A stretch of DNA of 64,000 bases, taken from positions 6,510,001-6,574,000 of the forward strand of contig JAWQUS010000023.1 in assembly GCA_036365455.1 (NCBI GenBank), written 5' to 3'. Shown piece after piece: positions 1 through 10,529 of the stretch. Made by a program: the position numbers and the translations under genes. Under the pieces are notes generated by a model. The model ran no database searches. It was not told the DNA's origin and was given only the letters and a program-made list of their open reading frames with translations. The first letter of the stretch is position 1; every line of letters begins with the position of its first letter. The DNA is from Macrosoma leucophasiata (Eukaryota > Arthropoda > Insecta > Lepidoptera > Hedylidae).

Positions 1-474
1 TTTGTTATAACATTGTTTCGCATTAGCCTGCGGATGACCTTTTATCCACGGATAAATATGACAAAGAGCTGTTCACAGTAAACCATCCAGTAAAGAGTTC
101 ACTGCCACCAAGATCATAAACACCGTTAATCTTAACCTAAACGCTAGTGTAAATCTTAGTGTGAGAGCTGAGAAGACGTTTTGAGCAGCATGTTTGAGGG
201 AACTTAAAATCACATATCTAGTTAACAAAATAAATTAATGCGGGGAGATGATTTCAACGTCAGACTGGCCATATCATAGAGTTAGTGTACATCCTCCAGG
301 CCCAGTCCAACCCTGGATGATTATTCCATCTATCAATTACTTACTTTTTTACATCTTAACTGCACAGGCGCTTAGTGACTCTACCTTGTGTACATTCGAT
401 ATGAACGCCGCGCCAATGCACCGCCGTTGTCGCTCATTTGGTGAGGACGTTTTTGTAACTGTATGTATGTATCT
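1..474. other. Gene-free flank
   Basis: No coding region, RNA gene or clear repeat boundary is visible. Short open frames here have no codon structure or homology that I recognise. Confidence 0.5.
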
Positions 475-1298
475 TCACGCCAGGTCCCTAACGGGGTAGG
501 CAGAGAGTGTAGAGCGCCAGATATCCCGGTTCTGACAAACCTCTCGTGCCTCGTCTACCTTCATCATTCTCTTAATACATGCACGCCAATTCCTAAGACT
601 TTTGACTCCACCATCAGACAGAACTCGACCTATTTGTTCATGGTAGGTCAGTCTTGGTCTTCCTGGGCCTCTGGAACCATCCACATTCGCATTGTATATC
701 TGTTTAGTCATTCGCTCATACGACATTCTTTCTATATGCCCGAACCATCGGAGCATGCCTTTTTTCATTTTTACACCGATACTATTATTCACACAAAGCC
801 TCTTTCTTACATCTTCATTACGAACGCGATCGGTAAGTGATACACCGCAGATCTTGCGCAAAGATCTCATCTCGACCGCGTTCAACTTACTTTCATGCTC
901 TTTCCTGCATACCCAGCTCTCGCTTCCATATAAAAGCGTTGGAGTAAGTACAGCATTATGTACGGCTAGCCGAGCTCGCTGGCTGAGATGTTTAGATTCT
1001 AGCAGCTTACCCAACGAAGCTTATTCACGCAATTCCCAGCAAGCACTCTTCTTTCTCTGTCAGTGGTGTACCTACAATCCTTGCTAAAAGCACATCCAAG
1101 ATATACAATTTCATCCACCTGTTCTAACACTGCATCATCCACTACTACCCTTGCATTTGTCCTCTGTTCATCTCTTTCAAATACTAATACTTTAGTTTTG
1201 TTCACTTTCAATTGTACCCGGCCGTTCCGTCTCACAACACTTGTTTTGTATCCAATTCTCGTCAAACACCGTCTCGGCAATAAAGCTCCGGAACGCAC
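475..1298 (-). mobile_element. LINE reverse transcriptase C-terminal remnant
   Basis: This is a 3' fragment of a non-LTR retrotransposon read on the minus strand. The conceptual protein carries the usual post-catalytic LINE block: TKVLVFER, then YLGCAFSKD, LTPTLLYGSESWV, a MLRWFGHIERM motif and GRPRLTY, ending in DIWRSTLSAYP. The upstream part (about 999-1298) and downstream part (475-1014) lie in different frames, so a frameshift near 1000-1015 breaks the copy. The fingers and palm with the catalytic YxDD box are absent (5' truncation). The same 3' tail recurs alone at 7660-7715 and 41110-41262. Clade not assigned. Confidence 0.85.
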
Positions 1299-1329
1299 TT
1301 CCCGTGGCTATCAGAAAATCTACTTGTAA

Positions 1330-2515
1330 ATTTACCTTCAAGCGGAAAATTAGAGAACACTATTTGAATTCACTTTCTTAGTAGACACAAGTTTGGCATT
1401 CATCGTTGGAATTTCCTTAAAATGTTATGAATTGTATGTATATTTCATCATATTATCTATCTATATTATATATACCATATGTATAGTTGCTGTATATATG
1501 TAATATTTATTATATATCTATTTATAAACTATTTTTATTCATATAATTATTTAATCAAATCTTTTTTCCACTCATAAGTTCTGAATTCAGACCCGTTTTG
1601 CACCTACATCGTCGCTCTCTTCATAACCCAAAGGTTGACTGGGAGATCATGCCTAGTGGCATTAAGTCCGCCTCTATGTACCATCTTCGTGCATATAAAG
1701 AATAAATAAATAAAATAAATAAATTGTAAGCCTTTCTCCATACAATCCTCTTACATGAATGTAACTAGTGCTTGTAGCCCAGATGGTGTAGAGCTAACAA
1801 TTACCGCATCATCTGCGTAAAGCAGTTTTTGTAACTGATTGTAGGACATCTATTTTTCGTAAGCGCATGAAAGATGACCACCCAATAAGTCAAAATTTGC
1901 CAAAGCGGCGCGTCAAAAACATACAATATCTCATACAATATACCTACTTTAAAAACTTTTTTAAAAGATTAATTTATCCCCTAAAAGTTACTCCATTTTT
2001 ATTTAATTTGTTTATATTACACAACTTACCAAATATCTCTCATTCGACACAGTAAGTACTTACAGAGAAATCGGCTGTGATAGACGGCGAGACAGCAGAT
2101 GTATAAGAGTGATTTTTAAACGTTCCATTTTTCCTTTTGAGATACTAAATCCTTAAAAAAAACACTTTGATAAACTATTACTTACGTTTTGTAATACCAG
2201 GATCATTTTTATTGTGTCGAAACTACTTGATCTGGGGGCACGACAGAACGCCCGTCAAGACGAGTCCAAGTTAGTCAATAACTCCTACACTATTTTAGTT
2301 GTGTTTATTTGTTATATTGGAAAATGAATGACGAGAGAAGTACAGGCCACAAAATAATGTTAGTGTCACACTCGTGTGGTGTTATAGGTGCTCAAATGCT
2401 TGCTAATTGTTTCGTTCCACATTGCTAGTTCGAAAGTCTATGGAGTAGTCTTACTCATTTTAATTTATTTTTGCATAATATACAAAACTCTATGTAGAGT
2501 CATGAATATCATCAT
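1330..2515. other. AT-rich gene-free stretch
   Basis: Very AT-rich, with TATATA runs around 1436-1560. I see no gene, RNA or bounded repeat. Confidence 0.5.
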
Positions 2516-2655
2516 ATCAGCCGAATGATGTCCACTGCTGGACCTCATGGGGGACTACTGGGCTTATCCATAAGGGGGATATGACATATTCGCAATGCTT
2601 GGCATGCGGATTTACGATCGTAGTGACGGTAGTTTTATCGTGGGACGCTGCTTAT
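2516..2655 (+). repeat. RTE-type LINE tail-like fragment
   Basis: Contains GCCGAATGATGTCCACTGCT followed by a diverged 'gggggactactgggctt' stretch. This resembles the very common lepidopteran RTE 3' tail (cagccgaaggacgtccactgctgga type). Short and diverged. Confidence 0.45.
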
Positions 2656-2699
2656 CAAGATGTCTGCTGTCATAGATACAAAACTACTAAAGTCTCAAG

Positions 2700-2822
2700 G
2701 GTGGCAACACAATCTGCATTTTGACCTCTGGTTTTTATGTAGATGTTTATAGGCTGGAATCATCACTTAACATCCATGTGGAATGCAACCTTGCTTGTCA
2801 CCTTCGTTACATAATAAATAAA
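2700..2822 (+). repeat. Family A short interspersed repeat, 3' part
   Basis: Diverged 3' end of family A, the most frequent repeat in this window. The shared blocks are GTGGCAACnCAnnTGCATTT, a CTCTGGTTTTTxTGTAGATG block and ATCACTTAACATC, running into an A-rich tail. The A-tailed end sets the element's orientation. Confidence 0.75.
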
Positions 2823-4249
2823 CATATTTAATTCTAGCAATATATAAACTTAATATGATAAATATTCCACGATATAGGTAATATAGCCTATGTGTGTATG
2901 TTAATTAACGTAAACGTCACTGTAATCTATTGTACCAATGATTTTTGCCACGATGTTGCGCAATATTACATAAATCTATTTATGATACTAGGTAGGTACC
3001 TACCTACCACAATGCTAGTTTGAGATTTATCTGTTTACATTAAAACCTGCTTAATGAAAGGCTTCGATAAAATAGTTTGCTCAAAGCTTAAGGTAGGTAT
3101 AATTCTATTTCCTTTTTATTCCTTTTGCACTTCATGCTTTTATTTTATTTTTCACCTGACTTATAAAGATACGGTCACAGAGAGGTCAGCTTGTACATAA
3201 CGGACGATGGTCATTAATTTTATTAAAATTTGAATGTCGTTGGATTGGTAGACATTTTTTGAGGACATATACAGGGGTTTAGTTAATTTAATAAGTAACC
3301 CGATATACCTATGGAAATAATAAGTGAACTTAACCAATCCGGAAAAGTATGAGTCTGATTCGGAGTCGCATGCAAAGGATTCATACAATTGAGAAATTAC
3401 TCCTGTACCTTTAACGCTGACTTCTTGTAGGTTTTGGAGTAAAAACCGTGTATATAGTTTTTTATTTTTTATTTTAGGCCTAGTAGTTTCAGAAATGATG
3501 GACGGTTAATATTCGCTTATTTTAAAAATATTTTTATAACTTTTTACCTTTGAAATTATTTTCAGATCATCTTAGGACCTTTTATTCCCACGATATCTTT
3601 AAGTTAAATACTCAAAGCATATAAATATTATTATGTACTTATTTACTTTGTATTTTTAGGGTACGATATCTTAATAGAAAAAACGGAGCCTTTATAAAAT
3701 CTGTCGTGCGTCTGTCTGTCTGAACCTTAGGGTTCGATGATCTGTGACATTATCAATTCGCCCTCTGGCACAAGCAACTATTAATTGTTATAATCTTATT
3801 TATTAAAAGTTATACCTATCTATTACTAACACCGTCTTTATTAGATATTATCATATTAATCGGATGGAACCCCAAATAATTTAACTTTACTAATTCTTAG
3901 AATATTTAATAGGTACTTAAAATAAAATTAATACTGACTGAGGCCGATGGACTCATTACGGTTTTTTCCCGCGAGGAGCTAACCACAAAACCACTCGAAA
4001 TTATTTAAAATCAGCTACAGCAGAAACCCCCATTTATATTTTTTTAACTGTTTTTTTTAATTTATTAAATAAGGAAAATGTAATTTTATTATTCTCTCAT
4101 AAATGTGTTGATATAATATTGAACGTTTTATTTGGAATAAGTGGTTTAGGTACCTATTCCGAATATTAGGTAATAAAATAAAGCTTTTGATTTTGTTTTC
4201 TTCCAAACATAAATGCTGCAACTATGAGATATCTAAACCAACCGGCACT
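2823..4249. other. Gene-free stretch with one repeat fragment
   Basis: No gene seen. About 3655-3770 is a copy of family J, a widespread lepidopteran repeat recognised by 'agggt(tc)...aaaaacggagcc(tt)tat' followed by a GTCTGTCTGTCTG run. Confidence 0.5.
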
Positions 4250-4400
4250 TATTTTTAGGGTTCCTTGCCTCAAACTAGATCCCTTATAATCACTCGTATA
4301 TATAGATCACTCGTGCGTCAGTTTGTCTGTCCAGACGGAGTGTCACAGCCATTTGCTACGAAAGTAGTAAGCCGATGCCGTTGATATTTAGTAAAGAAAA
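4250..4400 (+). repeat. Family J repeat
   Basis: 'tttttagggttccttgcctcaaac' type start, then 'cccttataatcactcgt', TCAGTTTGTCTGTCCAGACG and a 'gctacgaaagtagtaagccgatg' block. Same family as 3655-3770, 7878-8035 (reversed), 10300-10440, 21635-21775 and 32335-32500. Confidence 0.7.
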
Positions 4401-4611
4401 ACAATATGTATTACTGTTAGTTAGAATGCATAATACGTTAATGTGCACATTACCTAGTTAATGTCTGCAGATGCTCTGATAGAATTCGTTAAAGTGTAAA
4501 ATTTTAATTAAAAAAGCTCTTATTTGCACTTTACCTAGATAGTCTGTACAGCATCGACTAAGGGCTGATTGGTCTGTGCTATACAGTAACGAATGGTACA
4601 TCGTTAAATTG

Positions 4612-4735
4612 CTGAAGACAACAAAAATCCCTTACACCGAACGGTGCCTCCGACGCCGCACCCTTCCATCGGACCTGGCAATGTCGGGAGCGCCCACGGC
4701 CATCTCGCCCACGGCCATCTCGCCCAATCAACACG
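4612..4735 (+). repeat. Family W interior fragment
   Basis: The block with ACACCGAACGGTG, ACCTGGCnAATGTCGGG, CCCACGGCCATCTC (twice in tandem) and CCCAAnCAACA matches the interior of the complete TIR element at 32538-32779. The flanking TIRs are not preserved here. Confidence 0.55.
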
Positions 4736-5065
4736 ATATTTTTTTTTGTGTAATGTCTCCAAATTTTTAGATTGCACTAGTAAATAATTATATGCCTATT
4801 TAAGCCCATTAACTTCAGACTTGTTTATAAGTCTTATAAATTTATTAATATAAAAGTCTTACAATTAATTAATACTTATGTTTTATTCAAACAAGAACCT
4901 GTTTTAGGAATTTATCGTGTGCATGGTCGTTAGTCTGCAGATTACCTAGGAATTCTGCACATTATCTAGTTAATGTAGGAACTCAATTTTTTTTCCACTT
5001 TAACTGACTCAGCCAGATAATCTGCAGAATAGGTACTTCGTAATTCTGCACTCTAACTGATAAAA

Positions 5066-5275
5066 CATAAGCTTTCACAGCCCCCACACGAGGTATAAAC
5101 TTATTCCGTGGATGCCGTTATACTACACAGGTGACACATACACAAACACCCGGACCCGAAACATGTAGATCTACATGTTTCGGTTCCGGCCACTCAAATA
5201 TGTGCGGGGATCGAATCCGCGACCCTTCGAATCAAACAATCGTCTCACACAGCTTAACTAACCGGGTCGTCAATT
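5066..5275 (-). repeat. Family G tRNA-headed SINE (minus)
   Basis: Read on the minus strand, it begins GACGACCCGGTTAGTTAAGC and carries a tRNA-like pol III B box, GGATTCGATCCCCGCACAT-like, at about 5205-5225. Same family as 22752-22940 and 32795-32975. A perfect palindrome (5156-5183) replaces the middle of the body seen in the other copies. Confidence 0.75.
5156..5183. repeat. Perfect 28-bp palindrome inside SINE G
   Basis: The two 14-nt halves, CCGAAACATGTAGA and TCTACATGTTTCGG, are exact reverse complements with no spacer. The other two G copies in the window have a non-palindromic 'aaatatctgtaggccatacaaat'-type body at this point. Confidence 0.95.
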
Positions 5276-5700
5276 TCGTTGATTCACGTAAATTAACGGT
5301 AACATGTAGGTACAGTCCAAACATACTTACATGTGTAACGTATATAAATACATTTTATACGGAGCCGAACATGAGAACGCAAGTCTAACTAGAATTTTCT
5401 TTTTTACTATGATCGATCTTTTTAATATAATTCTTGACTAAATATTCACTGAATTCTATGTATAGGTAGGCATGTTAGCGTGTAATGTTTATCAGACTAT
5501 TTGATACTTTTTTATGTTTATACCAGAATTTATATATGCCTTTCTAACATTCAATTCTATCTCCACTTTCAATAGACAGCCTATACGATAATTTGATATA
5601 CACACAACACTCATGTTTAAAGTGAGTGTTAACAAATAATTCTTATCATTCTCATGTCGACTCTACGGTATTTTGTTCGGAGAAAAGTGGGTCATTTTGG
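5276..5700. other. Upstream flank of the 5812 gene
   Basis: AT-rich, no gene or recognised repeat. It would contain the proximal regulatory sequence of the gene starting at 5812. Confidence 0.4.
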
Positions 5701-5709
5701 AATATAGAG

Positions 5710-5717
5710 AATATAAA
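5710..5717 (+). promoter_or_regulatory. TATA box of the 5812 gene
   Basis: GAATATAAAAAC lies about 100 nt upstream of the predicted ATG, on the same strand. This spacing allows a short 5' UTR with a start near 5740. Confidence 0.6.
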
Positions 5718-5811
5718 AACCGAAGTCAAGTTCAATGTAACATCATAAAACTTTACGCGAATAGCTTCAGACGGACAGTGTTTATTTATTATATTTGCAC
5801 AAATGTAAACA

Positions 5812-7230
5812 ATGGAGGCTGTTAGACTATTCCTGCTAAAGGTGAGATCGTTATAATCTTATTTCAATGAAGAAAATCTTAAAATGTTAAGCAATAAATC
5901 CATTGTTTATCCTTTAAGAAGGTTTTTTTAAATATATTTTGTTGAGATTGGGAGGTTATTTCTTCGGTATAAGTAATTAAGTCATGTTTTTTTTAATCAA
6001 AAGTGTACAAGACTTACGCAAATTGAATATAATATAATATACCTACGCTAAGTATTGTCACACAACTTGGACTAACTGCCTAGGTATATATAAGTTTGAA
6101 TGATATACCTATGAAATTGAGTATGATGTAACCGTGTCGCGCTTATTGTACCACACTTACCTACTTTACGTTGTCTAATTTCAATGCAGCATTATACATG
6201 TATTCAATGATGCGACGAACTCGACGTTTATAAGCGAACCAGACAAATCTTCGTGGTTTTTGGTTTGTTTTTCATGTAATCATTCGTATTTAGAGATTAA
6301 TAAATTAAAAAAAAAATAAAAAAAATGTAAACTAGCTGTTGCCCGCGGCATCGCCCGCGTGGATGTCGTTTTATAATCCTGAATTTTCTTATATTTATAT
6401 TTTCTTATATTAATTTGCTATAAACCTCACGGAGCCCGAGACCTTTCCAACGAATGCAAAACCGTGGAAATCGGTTCGTGCGTTCTGGAGTTATAGCGTC
6501 AGGAAGGAAAACCCGACTTATTTTTATATTATAGACATTTTTATTGTAAAATAAACCAATAAGTAAATAATAAAAATTACCAATAGCATAATGTAGCTAA
6601 ATATATTAAATTAAAAAAAAACTTTAATAAAATATAAAGCAATACATACGAGTATATTGAAAATCTTAAATATACTGCAGTTATAGTCGAATTAATTTTA
6701 ATGCAAAAAAACCCGAGATAAACGAATGTATAGTTTAATTTAAGGCAATAATTTTATAACATTAAATTCACATAATTATAAACCAGCAGTAAAATATCGG
6801 AATTCATAAATATAATATCTAGAGTAATCTAGAGAGTTCACCTAAATTATGATGTATATTCGATTAAAATTTTAATCTGTTTCATTTCCAGATAATACTC
6901 TGTTCTATAATAATAAACACAGCATCGGGCAGAAAAGACAAGAAAAAGAATTTAATTTCAGAATTACCATCTCTGCAAAAGGAACACTACTACAAACATC
7001 ACTTTACCAAAAATGTACCCAAATTAAAACACTTGAAGCACGCCAAGATTAATAAAAGGAGTGCTATTGGAAGAAATTGGTCGAAGTCTTATTCTGGGAC
7101 TTACAATAACATGCCTCCTTACTTAGTGTTTAACAGAAAAATAGGTGCTTATTATCCATATTTTAACTATCCTAGAGAAAACAGTATCAGACGAAACATG
7201 GTGAAAAGTTCAAGACAGTGGAATAATTAG
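5812..7230 (+). CDS. Small secreted basic, Tyr/Asn-rich protein, unknown family
   Basis: Two exons, 5812-5841 and 6892-7230, joined in phase 0 (donor AAG|GTGAGA, acceptor TTTCCAG|ATAATA), encode 122 residues. The N-terminus [20 protein letters not shown] is a good signal peptide, and the splice falls within it. The remainder is strongly basic ([20 protein letters not shown]) and then rich in Tyr, Asn and Arg ([28 protein letters not shown]), ending SSRQWNN. No cysteines occur after the predicted cleavage, so it is not a disulfide peptide. I do not recognise the family; a lineage-specific cuticle, silk or secreted basic peptide is possible. A TATA box at 5711 supports transcription, and the phase-compatible splice joins signal peptide to body exactly. 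Family I repeat sits in the intron. Seven nt after the stop a transposon begins, so any 3' UTR is transposon-derived; no AATAAA lies close by. Confidence 0.7.
6332..6535 (+). repeat. Family I repeat in the intron of the 5812 gene
   Basis: Begins AACTAGCTGTTGCCCGCGGC and contains CGCGTGGATGTCGTTTTATA, 'gagcccgagacctttccaacg' and 'gttctggagttatagcgtc'. This is a very common lepidopteran interspersed repeat, present again at 43243-43320 and reversed at 25915-26040. Confidence 0.8.
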
Positions 7231-7659
7231 TGATATACAGTATCAAACGAGAAATATTGCACATCGACCTTAGGAAGGACTTCGGCTTATTTCAGGCAGA
7301 GAATATGTAATAATACTACGTATAGAATGGACACTTCGACGTCCCGCCCGATTTCCCCGCACCACGAAACTCCTTCCCCTCTTATGGGCGACGGTTGGTA
7401 TTTTCTACGTGCTACGCACACAGGTGTACGTGTAAATACACGTCACTGATTGGGGTACTACGTCTAAACGGACCAAAAAGAATGGACCGTAGTCCGTCCG
7501 TCGGCCGTAATCAAAAATCGTCTACGTCTCAACGGACCGGTCATAAAATATTGTTAACAAATTTATACATGGAGTACATTCGAGTGCAAAAGTTATAAAT
7601 TGAAATACTTAAAGTCTTATTTTTTTTCTTAAATTTGTATTATTATCTTTATAAAAACA

Positions 7660-7715
7660 ATGCTCTACACTCTCTGTCTACCCCGTTTGGGACCTGGCGT
7701 GAAGATACATATATA
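7660..7715 (+). repeat. LINE 3' tail fragment
   Basis: CTACACTCTCTGTCTACCCC then 'gtttgggacctggcgtgaagatacat' is the reverse complement of the tail that ends the LINE remnant at 475-560. Confidence 0.75.
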
Positions 7716-7877
7716 TATTAACTAAATCAAAAACTGATGTAAGCACACCCCTTTTTGGAAAGACCTATCCAACGATAGCCCACACTATATAGAAAACAAA
7801 AAATAAAAAAAAAATCCGCGCGTTACATGTACCCAAAATCATTTTATTTTTCATGTTTTTATTACCGCCGTTTATTT

Positions 7878-8035
7878 TATTTACCACTTTGTCAGCGTGA
7901 TTAAGATGTACACTAGTGCCAAATTTCAAGTCTCTAGTACCAATAGTTTTTGCGCTAAACCGCAGACGGACAGACAGACAGACAGACGGACATGGCGAAA
8001 TTATAAGGGTTCCTTATTTACTATGGAACCCTAAA
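7878..8035 (-). repeat. Family J repeat, reversed
   Basis: Contains GACGGACAGACAGACAGACA, then GGCGAAATTATAAGGGTTCC and TATGGAACCCTA. This is the reverse orientation of the J copies elsewhere. Confidence 0.75.
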
Positions 8036-8054
8036 AAACACTGATTGCATATTG

Positions 8055-8636
8055 GGGGCCATCCATAAATTACGTCACACGAATTTCGGGACTTTTGGAC
8101 CCCTCCCCCCGTCCTTGTCACAGGTTGTCACATTTTTATAAGCCCCCCCCTCCTGATGTGACGTCACATATTTTTAAAATTTATTCATGTACTCAAAAAT
8201 AATCGAGAAAACAGCTTTTTCCATTTTTTGCTTATTTTGACTGTCACTAAACAATAGGAACGTATTGAAGTCACTGCGCCGGCGCATGTGGCAGTACTTG
8301 TCGCAGGTCTCGCTAACAACCGACGCGCGGAACGGTAGAAAAGCGAGCGAGCACTCGCAGACGACTTAAACCTATTTAAACCCTTACCATTCAAAATTCT
8401 TGTGAAGTTGAGTCTCACTCGAATCAATAAATATAGTGAATTATTGATAAATATAGATCAAGTTCGTAGATTTTTAGAGTTTTTTATTCACATCTAGATT
8501 TCACGTTTCAGTATTTTAAATTTTAACATGTGACGTCACAAAACTTTCGACCCCTCCTGCCCCTTGTCACACATTGTCACATTTCGGTGATACCCTCCCT
8601 CCCCATTTACGTGTGACGTAATTTATGGATGGCCCC
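8055..8636. mobile_element. Element K, 582 bp with 27-bp perfect TIRs
   Basis: The outermost 27 bp of each end (8055-8081 and 8610-8636) are exact reverse complements starting GGGGCCATCCATAAATTACG. Diverged but recognisable inverted similarity extends about 110 bp inward and includes TGTGACGTCACA-type palindromes near 8158 and 8528. A TTG trinucleotide on each side (8052-8054, 8637-8639) may be the target duplication. There is no coding capacity. The end sequence is widespread in arthropod genomes, but I do not assign a superfamily. Confidence 0.85.
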
Positions 8637-9448
8637 TTGTTATGAACTTTCTTTTCGCCACTCCTCTGACGTAACAGATAAACTGCCTGCTTATGATTGG
8701 TTGATATGAAAGGGTAATTGTTGAGTTAGGTACCCGAAGTCGTCCCGACTAGAAACGAAGATGTTAAAGATTTTGTGAACTTACATTACAACTATTAGAT
8801 TAAATACTACTCTAGATATGTAGATATTTTGTAGTGAAAAATTATAAACCATACGACTGTTACGCTTGTAAGCGACTGTACTTTTAAATTATTTTATGAC
8901 CGGGCCGTTGGGACGTAGACGTTTTTTGATTACGGCCGAATGGACTACGGTCCATTCTTTTTGGTCCGTTCTGACTAAGTACCCACTGATTGATGTCTGT
9001 GTAATAGAGACCAAATTAAGCGTTAGTATGGAATATTGTCGGAGAGTCCGCGGTGTGTTTCGGGTCTGTAGAGCGTTATCTCTTTCGCACCTTACTTTGT
9101 TGACAATTTTAATCAAATTTTGAACAATAACGGACCATCTTGTGCTTATGTAGGCAGTGTGCAGCAGAGAAGACGCTCTTCGAAGTCGAAACTAGCTGAT
9201 TGTCTCTTTCGTAGGCTCGATGTGAAATATTTATTTGCTGTGTACTATAGTTAATGTATAAATATTATTAAGATTATAATACCTACTTTCAACTCGTGTT
9301 TTTATTTTTTAATTCTTACTTTAATGAAGGCGCAGGGACCTGTCGAGCTCATCGCCTTCTAGTAGAAGATAATTATTTCGCTAGTACAGTAAATCAAGCG
9401 AACAATCGGATCAAATACAATTCCAATACGGCGGTAGTAGATACATTT

Positions 9449-9895
9449 TTTTTTAATGTAATTAAAGTGGCAACCAAGCATGCAGTTCACATTGATGTTA
9501 AGTGATGACTGCAGCGCAACCTAAAGACACCCACACAATGACAGAAATCAAAATGCAGATGCGTTACCACTCCTGAGGCCTAAGATGTTATGCTTCTGTG
9601 CCGGAAATCACAGGGCCGTACACCTGACAGGAACACGACAGTGCTGAACCCTACCATTTAGCGGCAAGTGTTACCAAAATTGAAGAATTGTAACCGGCTG
9701 TTCGGATCAAGGCTTATTAACAGCTGCGGTAGGTACATATAGTATGGAACTGAGTTTGTACCTTGCCAACAAACTGCTTCGTCAGTTTGGCGAGATTTTA
9801 GTTTATAAGAATGCTTGATTATGTATATTAGGTAATGCGGTGGTGCCTACGCCCGCGAGCTCCGTCACTGGAGCTCTACCACCTCATGAATAACT
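9449..9895 (-). repeat. Family A repeat with internal insertion
   Basis: On the plus strand, 9449-9670 runs AAAGTGGCAACCAAGCATGC to ACCATTTAGCGGCAAGTG (A-tail end first, so minus orientation). Family A resumes at about 9828 with ATATTAGGTAATGCGGTGGT and ends in CTCTACCACC. Roughly 158 bp of unrelated sequence separates the halves. Confidence 0.8.
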
Positions 9896-10299
9896 CTCTC
9901 TATTGGTGAAAACCACAAGAGGATCCGCGCGTGTTTGAGTTTGTCGCGCGCAAACAAACAGATAGACAGAGAGACAGATTCCGCGAAGGACTTTGTTTTA
10001 TCATATGTATAGATTTAACTGTTTTCTCATTACCGCAATACGAACCTCGTATCTACAGATACAGATTACTCATAACAGGAAAAATAAATCCCACGTCCAA
10101 GAACAAATTTAATTTTTATTACGCACGATACGAGATGTAAAAGAACAAAAACTAATACATTTAACTTTGTATTGAAATAAATACAACGAAAAAAACCTTC
10201 GTTTTTCGATTTTGAATAAGTTATGTCCCATTGCAATCCGGTTGCCAACCGTACCTGGCTACGCCTATTAGAGACTTTACGTTCTTATCATCCATATTT

Positions 10300-10440
10300 T
10301 AAGGTTTCGTTCCTCATAAGGAAAAAACGGATCTCTTATAAGATCTCTGTCTGTCTGTTGGTCACAGCCGATTTCCTCCGAAAGTACTGAACCAATTGTG
10401 TTGAAATTTGGTACCCACATGAAAATCTGTGACCTAAGCA
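10300..10440 (+). repeat. Family J repeat
   Basis: 'aaggtttcgttcctcataagg', 'aaaaacggatctcttataag', CTGTCTGTCTGTTGGTCACA and 'gaaagtactgaaccaattg' identify family J. Confidence 0.7.
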
Positions 10441-10529
10441 CATAACATAACAAAATAATTCAATCTAAAACATTGAAAATTATAGAGAATAAATTGAGAC
10501 ATTTTAAAAATATTCCGTGATATTGTTAA

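Larger units (their letters stand above)
7453..8984 (+). mobile_element. Family E TIR transposon inserted in B
   Basis: Starts GGGTACTACG and ends CTAAGTACCC. The terminal inverted repeats are close to 100 bp (7453-7556 against 8890-8984), including ACGGACCAAAAAGAATGGAC. It is flanked on both sides by the perfect 8-mer ACTGATTG (7445-7452 and 8985-8992), which is single-copy in intact B. There is no transposase frame. It contains a LINE tail (7660-7715), a reversed family J copy (7878-8035) and element K. A second, one-ended copy is at 13239-13400. An 8-bp duplication fits hAT- or P-like transposition, but the GGGTAC end is not diagnostic. Confidence 0.85.
7298..9056 (+). mobile_element. Family B element inserted in C, itself split by E
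   Basis: The left part (7298-7452) starts AGAGAATATGTAATAATACT and the right part (8985-9056) ends GTCCGCGGTGTG. Flanking 8-mers TTTCAGGC and TTTCGGGT match at 6 of 8 positions and look like an aged 8-bp target duplication in C. Uninterrupted B copies are at 21991-22209 and about 15056-15292. The ends show no obvious terminal inverted repeat. Confidence 0.75.
7238..9247 (+). mobile_element. Family C TIR element split by nested insertions
   Basis: The left piece (7238-7297) starts CAGTATCAAACGAGAAATAT and runs TTGCACATCGACCTTAGGAA; the right piece (9057-9247) runs from TCGGGTCTGTAGAGCGTTAT through CGAAGTCGAAACTAG to ATTTGCTGTGTACTA. Compared with the uninterrupted copy at 36640-36855, everything between 7298 and 9056 is foreign. 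Both outer ends are flanked by TA (7236-7237, 9248-9249), which fits a Tc1/mariner-like target duplication. It is non-autonomous with no coding capacity. Confidence 0.75.

Noticed and set aside
5784..7230. Treating 7033-7230 alone as the gene
   Set aside because: The frame is open upstream to a good acceptor at 6891, and joining to 5812-5841 supplies a signal peptide in phase.
8185..8427. 80-residue Arg-rich open frame
   Set aside because: Lies inside non-coding TIR element K; no conservation or domain.
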